Below are positions 1 to 5,356 of a stretch of DNA of 8,327 nucleotides, piece after piece. Below the pieces are notes generated by a model that was given only the letters and a program-made list of their open reading frames with translations, was not told the origin of the DNA and made no database searches. The DNA lies in the NCBI GenBank assembly GCA_030044375.1, contig JASHVX010000155.1, positions 1 to 8,327 on the forward strand, given 5' to 3'. A program made the position numbers and the translations under genes. Within the stretch, counting starts at the first letter, position 1, and the number at the start of each line of letters is the position of its first letter. Source of the DNA: Nitrososphaerales archaeon. GTDB taxonomy: Archaea > Thermoproteota > Nitrososphaeria > Nitrososphaerales > Gagatemarchaeaceae.

Positions 1-267
1 GCAGGCGCCGACTGCTACGACCCGCTTAGGCTCCGGTATCTGCTCGTAGATCCTCTTCAGCCTCTCTCTCATCATGGGGTTCACCGTTCCTGTCACCAAC
101 AGGACGTCCGCCTGCCTCGGGCTAGGGACCAGCTGGGCACCCAGGCGCTCCACATCGTACCTCGGAGTCTGCGATGCGACGATCTCTATGTCGCAGCCGT
201 TGCAGGAGGCTGCGTTCACCTCATATATCCAGACTGACTTCTTCCTTGCCCAGCTCAGGAGGCTCAT
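1..267 (-). CDS. Group 4 [NiFe]-hydrogenase small subunit / NuoB-like protein (C-terminus cut by window edge)
   Basis: The first 89 residues of a NuoB/EchC/MbhJ/HycG-family protein are present; the rest lies left of the window. The motif SCNGCDIEI (Cys22 and Cys25) carries the first ligands of the proximal [4Fe-4S] cluster. TGTVNP follows at residues 59-64, and the window ends at Gly-Ala-Cys (Cys89), the expected third ligand. True complex I NuoB has adjacent cysteines (CC). The CxxCD spacing is the hydrogenase form, so an energy-converting [NiFe] hydrogenase fits better than NADH dehydrogenase. The ATG at 267-265 directly abuts the TAG of the upstream NuoA-like gene, indicating cotranscription. 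The protein would sit on the cytoplasmic face of the membrane and pass electrons between the large subunit and other Fe-S subunits. The group assignment is inferred; the catalytic subunit is not in the window. Confidence 0.88.
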   Translation of the reverse strand, partial: MSLLSWARKKSVWIYEVNAASCNGCDIEIVASQTPRYDVERLGAQLVPSPRQADVLLVTGTVNPMMRERLKRIYEQIPEPKRVVAVGAC

Positions 268-612
268 CTAGATCTCGCCGCCTCCCACTCTCATGAACCA
301 GAGAGTGACCAGGAATATCGCCCCTGTGCCTCCCGTGAGGTACAACAATGGATAGTAGTTCGAAGGGGAGAGGTAGGACCCCGCCAGCAGCAACGCGAAG
401 CTCTCGACCACCATGAATAGCACCGCGAAGACGAAAAGGCCGGACTGGTAGAGCCCTCTCGACGGTACCTGCTCTTCGCCTCCAGTGAAAGGCTCGTACT
501 TCGGGCCGCTGCCTGACGACCTCTTGCCGAGCAGCCCAACTGCGAGGTAGACCACCACGTCCGCGACCACCACCAGGACGGGTACCAGAATCACAGCTTC
601 GATGGAGGACAT
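268..612 (-). CDS. NuoA-like membrane subunit of hydrogenase / complex I-type enzyme
   Basis: This 114-residue protein has three hydrophobic segments (about 6-28, 56-78 and 86-107), which is the NuoA/Nqo7/ND3 layout. The loop between the first two helices contains YEPFTGGE (39-46), in the place of the NuoA loop YECG, and the second helix carries Glu70, matching the conserved acidic residue of that helix in NuoA. The loop cysteine of ND3/NuoA is absent. Such subunits form part of the membrane arm that couples redox chemistry to ion movement. The ATG at 612-610 overlaps the TGA of the protease gene (TGATG), and its TAG is immediately followed by the ATG of the hydrogenase small subunit. NuoA followed by NuoB is also the usual complex I gene order. 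Family assignment rests on topology, length, loop motif and context. Confidence 0.75.
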   Translation of the reverse strand: MSSIEAVILVPVLVVVADVVVYLAVGLLGKRSSGSGPKYEPFTGGEEQVPSRGLYQSGLFVFAVLFMVVESFALLLAGSYLSPSNYYPLLYLTGGTGAIFLVTLWFMRVGGGEI

Positions 613-1118
613 CAGCCTGGCCCCCCTCTGACTCCCGCCACCACCTCGCCCACCACCTCCTCTGCCGCAGACGCGACAGGCCCGCTGAGCCCTTCCCCGA
701 CGCCTAGGTCCCCCGGCTGGACGCCGAGCACGAAGACGTTCGATCTGTTGAGCACGACGGACGGGATCATCCTCAGCGGCAGGTTGTGCGTGGCGAAGAA
801 ACCGAAGCGAGAGTCCGCGAGGCTTGCCATGATGACGGAGCCTGGCTGCACCTCTGCATCGACGGCGTCGAGGACGACCAGCCTCCCGGTACTGAGGTCG
901 AGCTTCGAGATTTCAAGCTCGGGGTGGACAGACGGAGTCGCAATCCGAAGTCCCGGTGCCGGCGCAGGGCCGAGCCGCCCCCGCAGCTCTTGGGCCATGA
1001 AGAGGCCGACCGAGTCGTCCCTCTTGACCGGGTTCCCCACCCCCACGAAAGAGAGGGGGTTCTCTGGCCCGAAGGTCAGTACCTTGGCGAGCGAGTCCGT
1101 CCAGTGCGCCTCTCTCAT
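612..1118 (-). CDS. [NiFe]-hydrogenase maturation endopeptidase (HycI/HyaD family)
   Basis: This 168-residue peptidase of the M52/HycI type cleaves the C-terminal extension of the hydrogenase large subunit after nickel insertion. The nucleotide-free metal-sensing fold is recognised by GVGNPVKRDDSVG (26-38, with Asp34/Asp35 at the usual acidic ligand position), LDAVDAEVQPG (83-93, Asp84/Asp87) and the conserved histidine in ATHNLPL (His111). The FVLGVQP segment (129-135) is also typical of the family. An N-terminal extension of about 20 residues precedes the first strand. The gene is first in the minus-strand hydrogenase operon and overlaps the NuoA-like gene by one base. A TATA box (1145-1152) lies about 30 bases before the ATG, so translation is probably leaderless. 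A second ATG four bases upstream is out of frame. Its presence implies that a true [NiFe] large subunit is encoded nearby. Confidence 0.92.
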   Translation of the reverse strand: MREAHWTDSLAKVLTFGPENPLSFVGVGNPVKRDDSVGLFMAQELRGRLGPAPAPGLRIATPSVHPELEISKLDLSTGRLVVLDAVDAEVQPGSVIMASLADSRFGFFATHNLPLRMIPSVVLNRSNVFVLGVQPGDLGVGEGLSGPVASAAEEVVGEVVAGVRGGPG

Positions 1119-1144
1119 ACATTCTCGCGAACCGACGATTTTCT

Positions 1145-1152
1145 GTTATAAA
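1145..1152 (-). promoter_or_regulatory. TATA box for the hydrogenase operon
   Basis: TTTATAAC on the minus strand is centred about 30 bases upstream of the protease ATG. This matches the spacing seen at other genes here and predicts transcription starting within a few bases of the start codon. Confidence 0.7.
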
Positions 1153-1221
1153 CCCCGTATCCCGTTCTCTGTTCTGAATCTGTGTCGGCCGGCGCAGACA
1201 GCTGTCGAGGCGACCAAGGTT

Positions 1222-1229
1222 GAAATATG
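1222..1229 (+). promoter_or_regulatory. Putative TATA box for hypA-hypB
   Basis: GAAATATG is centred about 29 bases upstream of the TTG start of hypA, preceded by the purine-rich AAGGTT, a possible BRE. It is weaker than the opposing TATA box. The region between the two divergent promoters (about 1153-1221) shows no convincing operator palindrome. Confidence 0.5.
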
Positions 1230-1254
1230 CTGGAGCGCTCTGCCCCTCAAAGAT

Positions 1255-1683
1255 TTGCATGAGCTGAGCCTTGCTCAGAGCATCCTAGACCAGGTCGCAA
1301 AGATGGCCGGCGGCCGCGGAATAAGAGTACTGGAAATTGGCGTGGGCGAGCTGATGCAGGTTGACAGGAAGGCCTTCGAACAGGCTGTGAAGGTCTTGAT
1401 GAGCGGGCCTGGCTTCGAGGGCGCCGCGCTCCGTGTCCGGGTCGAGAAGGCGTCCTTCTCCTGCAGGCGATGCGGTTCCAAGTGGAAGATGGCAGATGTC
1501 AGGAAACAGCTCAGCGGCCTCCCAGACTCCTTGAAGGTGAGGGAGCCTGAGGACAGAGCGTCTCCGCTTCACTTCCTCCCCTATCTCTACACAGCCTTCG
1601 TCAGGTGCCCCAAGTGCGGGAGCTCTGACATCTATGCAGGCTCCGGGAAGGAATTGGTCCTCAGGGGGCTCATCCTCAAGTGA
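1255..1683 (+). CDS. hypA: Hydrogenase nickel-insertion metallochaperone HypA
   Basis: This 142-residue HypA delivers Ni to the [NiFe] hydrogenase precursor. The start is the TTG at 1255, which yields MHELSLAQSIL; the family needs His2 next to the initiator Met because the N-terminal amine and His2 bind nickel. The frame is open far upstream of this TTG, but that stretch is antisense to the protease gene and lies before the TATA box. The zinc site is CRRCG (Cys70, Cys73) plus CPKCG (Cys118, Cys121). The roughly 44 residues between the two pairs are more than in bacterial HypA, resembling the longer archaeal forms known from Thermococcales. The stop overlaps the next gene's GTG (GTGA), so HypA is translationally coupled to the ATPase that follows. 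Confidence 0.95.
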   Translation: MHELSLAQSILDQVAKMAGGRGIRVLEIGVGELMQVDRKAFEQAVKVLMSGPGFEGAALRVRVEKASFSCRRCGSKWKMADVRKQLSGLPDSLKVREPEDRASPLHFLPYLYTAFVRCPKCGSSDIYAGSGKELVLRGLILK

Positions 1684-2477
1684 GCGACGCCGCGGCAAAG
1701 GAAGGGCTCCTACTCGCAGTCAAGAAAAGGCTGGACGATGTCGGGAAAGTGGTGATGGTAGGCGGAGGGAAGGGCGGGGTAGGCAAGAGCCTAGTGGCCT
1801 GCGGCTTGGCCATCTCCTTAGCGAAGTCGGGGGCAAAGGTAGGAGTCCTCGACTTGGACATACATGGGGCAAGCGTACCCGAATACCTGGGCGTGGGCCC
1901 TCCGCTTGAGAGTGACGCCCGCGGCCTGAAGCCTAAGAGGGCAAAAGGATTGAAGGTCATGTCGGTGGGGCTCTTCACCGGGAGCCGTCCGGTTCCCATG
2001 AGAGGCGACGACAAAGAGGCACTCGTGGCCCAGCTTTTCTCGCTGACCGTGTGGGGGCGCCTGGACTACCTTGTCGTCGACCTTCCACCTGGGCTGGCCG
2101 ACGAGTTTCTGACTGCGCTCAAGCTCTTCGGGAGGAAGGCCTCGCTGGTGCTCGTGACGACTCCCTCCCCCATCGCGCTGAAGGTGGTCGGACGTCTCCG
2201 GACGCTCGCCCGAGGGGAGGGGATCAGCCTGAGGGGCGTAGTGCTGAACATGTCGTCCATGCGCGCACTTGGAGGCGTCATCCACCCGCTAGGAAGGGCG
2301 GACAGGGGGGCACTCGAAAGCTTGCTAGAGGCGAAGGTACTCGCAGAGGTCCCCTTCGAACCCAGGGTCGGCGTCACGGAGCTTCGGGCCCTCCTCCGCA
2401 GAAGGGGCGAGTTCTCGGACGGGTTCACGAGCCTAGCGCGGACCGTCTCCGGGACAGAAGGAAACGAACGACCCTGA
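1680..2477 (+). CDS. hypB: Mrp/MinD-type ATPase, probable archaeal atypical HypB (nickel insertion partner of HypA)
   Basis: This 265-residue protein has a deviant Walker A motif, GGGKGGVGKS (28-37, signature Lys31 and Lys36), a switch region LDLDIHGASVPEYLG (57-71), and DLPPG (134-138) in the Walker B position. This is the SIMIBI ATPase class that includes Mrp/Nbp35 and MinD. Mrp-type Fe-S carriers usually have a C-terminal CxxC, but only one cysteine is present (Cys41), which argues against that role. In Thermococcus the protein working with HypA is an Mrp/MinD-type ATPase instead of the usual HypB GTPase. The 4-base overlap with hypA makes that the best reading here. The GTG at 1680 is chosen for this overlap. 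The functional name is inferred from context and family; the ATPase class is directly visible. Confidence 0.83.
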   Translation: MSDAAAKEGLLLAVKKRLDDVGKVVMVGGGKGGVGKSLVACGLAISLAKSGAKVGVLDLDIHGASVPEYLGVGPPLESDARGLKPKRAKGLKVMSVGLFTGSRPVPMRGDDKEALVAQLFSLTVWGRLDYLVVDLPPGLADEFLTALKLFGRKASLVLVTTPSPIALKVVGRLRTLARGEGISLRGVVLNMSSMRALGGVIHPLGRADRGALESLLEAKVLAEVPFEPRVGVTELRALLRRRGEFSDGFTSLARTVSGTEGNERP

Positions 2478-2515
2478 GGGTGGCCGGCGTCTGGATTCCT
2501 CTGCGCGAGCTCTTC

Positions 2516-2785
2516 CTAGAGGCTCCACGGCTTGCCGCCGTGGACCACCTTGTCGGGCAGCTTCGCTTTCCACTTCTCTAGGAATGCCGCGTCTTCCTTC
2601 TTGCTCCTGAGATTGTCCGGCAGCATGATGGGAATCTCCTCGACTATCGGGTAGTATCTGTTGCACTCGGAGCAGAGCAGGACTCCTTCGGCGATGATGT
2701 CTCCGGTCGTGCTGAACTCCAGAAGCTCCAGCGGATAGTGCTTGTCTATGGGGCAGGCCAGTATGTCGAGCAGTTTCCTCTGCAC
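2516..2785 (-). CDS. Trm112-like zinc protein (methyltransferase activator family)
   Basis: This 89-residue protein of the Trm112/UPF0434 type starts MQRKLLDILACPIDK. It has CPxDK (Cys11) followed by CSEC (Cys38, Cys41), then the typical RYYPIVEEIPIMLPD (43-57). Archaeal and eukaryotic Trm112 stabilises and activates several methyltransferases acting on tRNA, rRNA or translation factors. The fourth metal ligand of the classic four-Cys form is missing, and Asp14 stands where it would be, so zinc may not bind in the usual way. The GTG at 2785 is chosen because it lies about 29 bases from a clear TATA box; the frame stays open to a TTG at 2827, but that is upstream of the TATA box. It converges with hypB, leaving 38 bases in which no terminator is visible. 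Which methyltransferase it serves cannot be told from this window. Confidence 0.82.
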   Translation of the reverse strand: MQRKLLDILACPIDKHYPLELLEFSTTGDIIAEGVLLCSECNRYYPIVEEIPIMLPDNLRSKKEDAAFLEKWKAKLPDKVVHGGKPWSL

Positions 2786-2810
2786 AGCCGTCCACACGAC
2801 GCGCTGACCG

Positions 2811-2817
2811 TATAAAG
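2811..2817 (-). promoter_or_regulatory. TATA box for the Trm112-like gene
   Basis: CTTTATA on the minus strand is centred about 29 bases from the GTG at 2785, giving a near-leaderless mRNA. It rules out the longer reading starting at 2827 and excludes the GTG at 2797, which is too close. Confidence 0.65.
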
Positions 2818-2829
2818 CATCCCCCAAAA

Positions 2830-2838
2830 CGTTAATCT
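2830..2838 (+). promoter_or_regulatory. Putative TATA-like element of the 5S rRNA gene
   Basis: CGTTAATCT lies about 27 bases before the predicted 5S 5' end and follows the A-rich CCCCAAAAC. It is the only AT-rich element at the right distance. It is a weak match to a TATA box, and the true transcript start is not known. Confidence 0.35.
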
Positions 2839-2860
2839 ACCGCGCAGCCTCGCACAGGCT

Positions 2861-2979
2861 CAGCCGGCCATAGCGCGTGGGCTCTACCCAGACTCGTTCC
2901 GACCCTGGAAGTAAAACCACGTGTCGTCACCGTGTTACTGAGTTCCGAGAGGGCTCGGGAAGTGGTGATGCCGGCGACC
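2861..2979 (+). rRNA. rrf: 5S ribosomal RNA
   Basis: The segment has archaeal 5S rRNA sequence and folding. Helix I pairs GCCGGC (2863-2868) with GCCGGC (2970-2975). The conserved CCATAGCG follows at 2868-2875. Helix II pairs GCGTGG (2875-2880) with CCACGT (2917-2922). Loop B/C carries the familiar ACTCGTTCCGACCCTGGAAG (2892-2911). A 7-bp arm pairs CGTCACC with GGTGATG near 2925-2971, closing the TTCCGAGAGGGCTCGGGAA stem. The length of about 119 bases is normal. No 16S, 23S or tRNA gene adjoins it, so it is an unlinked 5S gene with protein genes on both sides. The ends are uncertain by a few bases. Confidence 0.9.
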
Positions 2980-3026
2980 AATCCACAACCTCACAGGGTG
3001 AACTTTGCAGACTCGCCGGCAGGAAC

Positions 3027-3033
3027 GTTTAAG
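3027..3033 (+). promoter_or_regulatory. TATA box for the DUF1512 gene
   Basis: GTTTAAG, preceded by AGGAAC as a possible BRE, is centred about 31 bases from the TTG at 3062. It separates the DUF1512 gene from the 5S gene, implying that they are transcribed independently. Confidence 0.55.
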
Positions 3034-3061
3034 TCCGAGGCGAGAGCGCCGATTTTCAAGA

Positions 3062-4189
3062 TTGAGTTTCCTCCCTAGTTCTGTCGCCCTACAGGGGCTG
3101 ACGGCCACTGAAAGCGAGTTCATCTACATAGTGTTCTTCGCAGGCCTCTTCGTCTTCCAGTTCGCGTTCGGGACGAGGATACAGGTGTACTTCGCCCTGA
3201 ACGACATCGGCCGCGGCCTAGGCAAGCTCAAGGTGATGAAGGAGAAATCAAGGAAGGAGGCCATCGACTACCTCGTGAACGTAGGGAAGGCCCCGAACGA
3301 CCCCTCGCAGAGGGTCGACCAGTTCCTGGACTACGTCACCATCATGCCGGTCGGCATCGACCCCAACGGCCTCGTCAACAAGATCGACCACGTCGTCACG
3401 ACCAACAACGACAGGGTCAGGGCCGAGGTGACGGCCCTGATAGGGCAGAACAACCCGGTGACCGTATCGATATCGGAGAACCTGCTGGAGGTCGCCACGG
3501 CCCTGAACATGATACACAAGATCGTAAGGCACTACTACATCCTCGGGAAGAAGACTAACTCGTACTTCACCCTCATCCAACTCCAGATGCTCATGCCAAT
3601 GATCATCCAGGAGTCGGACGCTCTACTCAACGCCGTCGACTCGTTCAAGGTCGGCCAGCCCGTCGGTGACGGCATAGGCCCGGTCTCAGTGTCGAGGCTC
3701 ATGATAGGCAAGGAGAAGCGGGTCATAGCGAAGGACACGGTCATGGCAATCAGCGAGTACAAGGGCAGGAAGCTCTACGTCGTGAAGGCCGACGGGCCCA
3801 TGGCCTACGTCGGGCAGCCGGGCATCGCGATCAGGAACGTGATAGAGGAAATGGGAGTCAAGCCGAGCGCGATAATCATGATTGACGCGGCGCTCAAGCT
3901 GGAGGGCGAGAAGACGGGAGAGATCGCCGAGGGCGTTGGGGCGGCGATAGGCGGGATAGGCGTCGAGAAGTTCCAGATAGAAGACGTGGCCACGAAGAAC
4001 AAGGTCCCACTGTACGCAATCTTGGTCAAGCAGAGCATCCTGGAGGCGATCACGGTCATGCGGAAGGAGATCGCAGAGGCCTCGGACAAGGTCGTGCAGA
4101 CCCTCCAGAGGGTCATCGAGGAGAAGACGAAGGAAGGCGACGACGTCATAGTGGCCGGCATAGGGAACACCCTGGGGGTAGCGCAATGA
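3062..4189 (+). CDS. DUF1512 archaeal membrane-anchored protein of unknown function
   Basis: This 375-residue protein resembles the archaea-specific DUF1512 family in length and overall sequence, including the C-terminal VIVAGIGNTLGVAQ. One membrane segment near the N-terminus (about 20-37) is followed by a basic stretch (GKLKVMKEKSRKEA), which suggests the rest is cytoplasmic. A helical region with hydrophobic LIQLQMLMPMII (171-182) comes next. The C-terminal half has alternating beta/alpha segments and a glycine-rich stretch GVGAAIGGIG (291-300). No catalytic motif was recognised. The TTG at 3062 is chosen because it lies about 31 bases from a TATA box and removes an Arg-rich stretch unlike family N-termini. 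The frame itself is open back to 3005. The stop overlaps the next gene, a small zinc-ribbon protein, which suggests a joint role. No function is claimed. Confidence 0.8.
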   Translation: MSFLPSSVALQGLTATESEFIYIVFFAGLFVFQFAFGTRIQVYFALNDIGRGLGKLKVMKEKSRKEAIDYLVNVGKAPNDPSQRVDQFLDYVTIMPVGIDPNGLVNKIDHVVTTNNDRVRAEVTALIGQNNPVTVSISENLLEVATALNMIHKIVRHYYILGKKTNSYFTLIQLQMLMPMIIQESDALLNAVDSFKVGQPVGDGIGPVSVSRLMIGKEKRVIAKDTVMAISEYKGRKLYVVKADGPMAYVGQPGIAIRNVIEEMGVKPSAIIMIDAALKLEGEKTGEIAEGVGAAIGGIGVEKFQIEDVATKNKVPLYAILVKQSILEAITVMRKEIAEASDKVVQTLQRVIEEKTKEGDDVIVAGIGNTLGVAQ

Positions 4190-4389
4190 TGAGCTCTGTG
4201 CCGTCCGGAGACAAGAAGTCCAAGCTGCTCGTCTACTCCGTGGAAGAATGCCCTGTCTGCGGACAGAAGACGAAGCGAGCCTTCGCGGTAGGAGACTACG
4301 TCACCAAGGACGGAGCGAAGTGCACGAAGTGTGGGAACCAGACCAGGGTCGCCCTGGTCTATGCGGAAGGGACGAAGCCCTCAGGTTAG
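4186..4389 (+). CDS. Small zinc-ribbon protein, hypothetical
   Basis: This 67-residue protein contains one zinc ribbon: CPVCG (Cys22, Cys25) and CTKCG (Cys46, Cys49), with 20 residues between the pairs. Short basic stretches (KKSK, KTKR) flank it. No other domain is visible. The first ATG overlaps the TGA of the DUF1512 gene (ATGA), so the two are translationally coupled; a second ATG follows at 4189. Its 3' end overlaps the 3' end of the convergent methionine aminopeptidase gene by 9 bases. Small ribbons of this kind bind nucleic acid or protein partners. The specific role is unknown, but the tight pairing with DUF1512 makes a shared complex plausible. Confidence 0.75.
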   Translation: MMSSVPSGDKKSKLLVYSVEECPVCGQKTKRAFAVGDYVTKDGAKCTKCGNQTRVALVYAEGTKPSG

Positions 4390-5283
4390 TACGACGAGGC
4401 CGTCCTCGTCTAACGCCATAGTATGCTCGAACTGGGCCACGGGCCTCCCTGAGGCCTCGACAAGAGTCGGATAGGCGCGCAGCACCTTCCTCCGGGTGAG
4501 TTCCTTCACGGCCCTGTCCACCCTGGCCGTGCCCAGCTTCTGCGCGTACCACCGCGGCGTGAACGGGAGCGTCTTGCGCTCGTCCCAGACCATCTCGGCG
4601 AAGGCGTCCAGGTCAGCGGTGCCCGTCTTCTTCCTAGCCGCTATGGAGAAGATCGTCGACGAAGGCTCGTCGACGACGTACCCGGCGGCAGAGCCCGGGG
4701 TCACGAACGGCTCTATCGCGAACACATCCCCCTTCTTCAGGGATTGGAGGCCGGGCACGTACATGTTGGGTATGCTCTTCCCTGCGTGGACCGTGTACCT
4801 GTCCAGCGTGTGGCCGGTGAGGTTCTCAATCGTCTTGAACCCGTAACGGGAGGCCTCCCTGCGTATCTCCTTGCCTATCTCGCCGGTGCGGCGCTCGCGC
4901 TTCGCGGTCTCGATGGCCACCGCCAGGGCCCTCTCGGCGGCGTCCAGCAGCAGCCTGTGGTCCGGGTTGAAGGTCAGGCTCACCGCCGTGTCGGTCACGT
5001 ACCCTTCCACGTGGACCCCGAAGTCCACCTTGATCAGGTCCGTCTCCTTGAACACCGACCTGTCGTCGCCCTGTGGGGCATAGTGTGCGGTGACCCTCCC
5101 GACCCCGATGCCTGTCGGGAACGCCGGGTGCCCGCCCCTGGCCTCAATCTCCTTCTCGACGAACTCGCACGTCTCAACATAGCCAGAGCCCGGCTTCACG
5201 TACCCCTTCACCAAAGCCCTCACCTCGTCGGTGATCCTTCCCGCCTTCGCATACTGCTCAGGGATGATCTTCATTCTGTTCAC
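4381..5283 (-). CDS. map: Methionine aminopeptidase, type II (archaeal)
   Basis: This enzyme removes the initiator methionine from nascent proteins in the cytoplasm. All five metal ligands of the pita-bread fold are present (numbering from the GTG at 5283): Asp87 in KVDFG, Asp98 in VTDTA, His158 in GHTLDRY, Glu191 in AIEPF and Glu286 in QFEHT. His67 in AHYAP and His166 in VHAGK match the substrate-site histidines. The helical insert at about 225-275, between the fourth and fifth ligands, marks it as type II, and its 300 residues are normal for archaea. The start is uncertain: the GTG at 5283 has AAAGG a few bases upstream, while the ATG at 5274 gives MKIIPEQYAKAG, also family-like. It is divergent from coaD and converges with the zinc-ribbon gene. 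Confidence 0.95.
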   Translation of the reverse strand: MNRMKIIPEQYAKAGRITDEVRALVKGYVKPGSGYVETCEFVEKEIEARGGHPAFPTGIGVGRVTAHYAPQGDDRSVFKETDLIKVDFGVHVEGYVTDTAVSLTFNPDHRLLLDAAERALAVAIETAKRERRTGEIGKEIRREASRYGFKTIENLTGHTLDRYTVHAGKSIPNMYVPGLQSLKKGDVFAIEPFVTPGSAAGYVVDEPSSTIFSIAARKKTGTADLDAFAEMVWDERKTLPFTPRWYAQKLGTARVDRAVKELTRRKVLRAYPTLVEASGRPVAQFEHTMALDEDGLVVLT

Positions 5284-5322
5284 GAATCCTTTATTCGGCG
5301 ACGCCGGTCGTCCCTCGTGAGG

Positions 5323-5330
5323 TATTTCAA
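5323..5330. promoter_or_regulatory. AT-rich element, possible TATA box for coaD and/or map
   Basis: TATTTCAA reads TTGAAATA on the other strand. On the plus strand it is centred about 32 bases before the CTG proposed for coaD. On the minus strand it would start a map transcript with a leader of about 16-25 bases. A second AT patch, CTTTATT (5289-5295), is too near map for the usual spacing. Confidence 0.35.
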
Positions 5331-5356
5331 TTGGCTCTCAGGGCGGGACGCCAGAC

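Noticed and set aside
74..271. 65-residue plus-strand open frame at the left edge
   Set aside because: It is antisense to the hydrogenase small subunit, which has clear cluster-ligand motifs.
748..1254. Long N-terminal extension of the hypA reading frame
   Set aside because: It is antisense to the well-supported protease gene, lies upstream of the hypA TATA box, and HypA must begin Met-His. It is an open frame by chance in GC-rich DNA.
1680..2477. Reading the ATPase as a general Mrp/Nbp35 Fe-S cluster carrier
   Set aside because: It lacks the C-terminal CxxC and overlaps hypA, so a nickel-insertion HypB role fits better.
2990..3006. Small hairpin (TCAC/GTGA) followed by TTT as a 5S terminator
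   Set aside because: Only four base pairs and three T residues; too weak to call in this composition.
3005..3061. 19-residue N-terminal extension of DUF1512 from the TTG at 3005
   Set aside because: It spans the TATA box and is an Arg-rich stretch. The TTG at 3062 fits the promoter spacing and the family length.
3686..4186. Minus-strand open frame opposite DUF1512
   Set aside because: His/Arg/Asp-rich reverse-complement shadow with no recognisable motif; the plus-strand gene is well supported.
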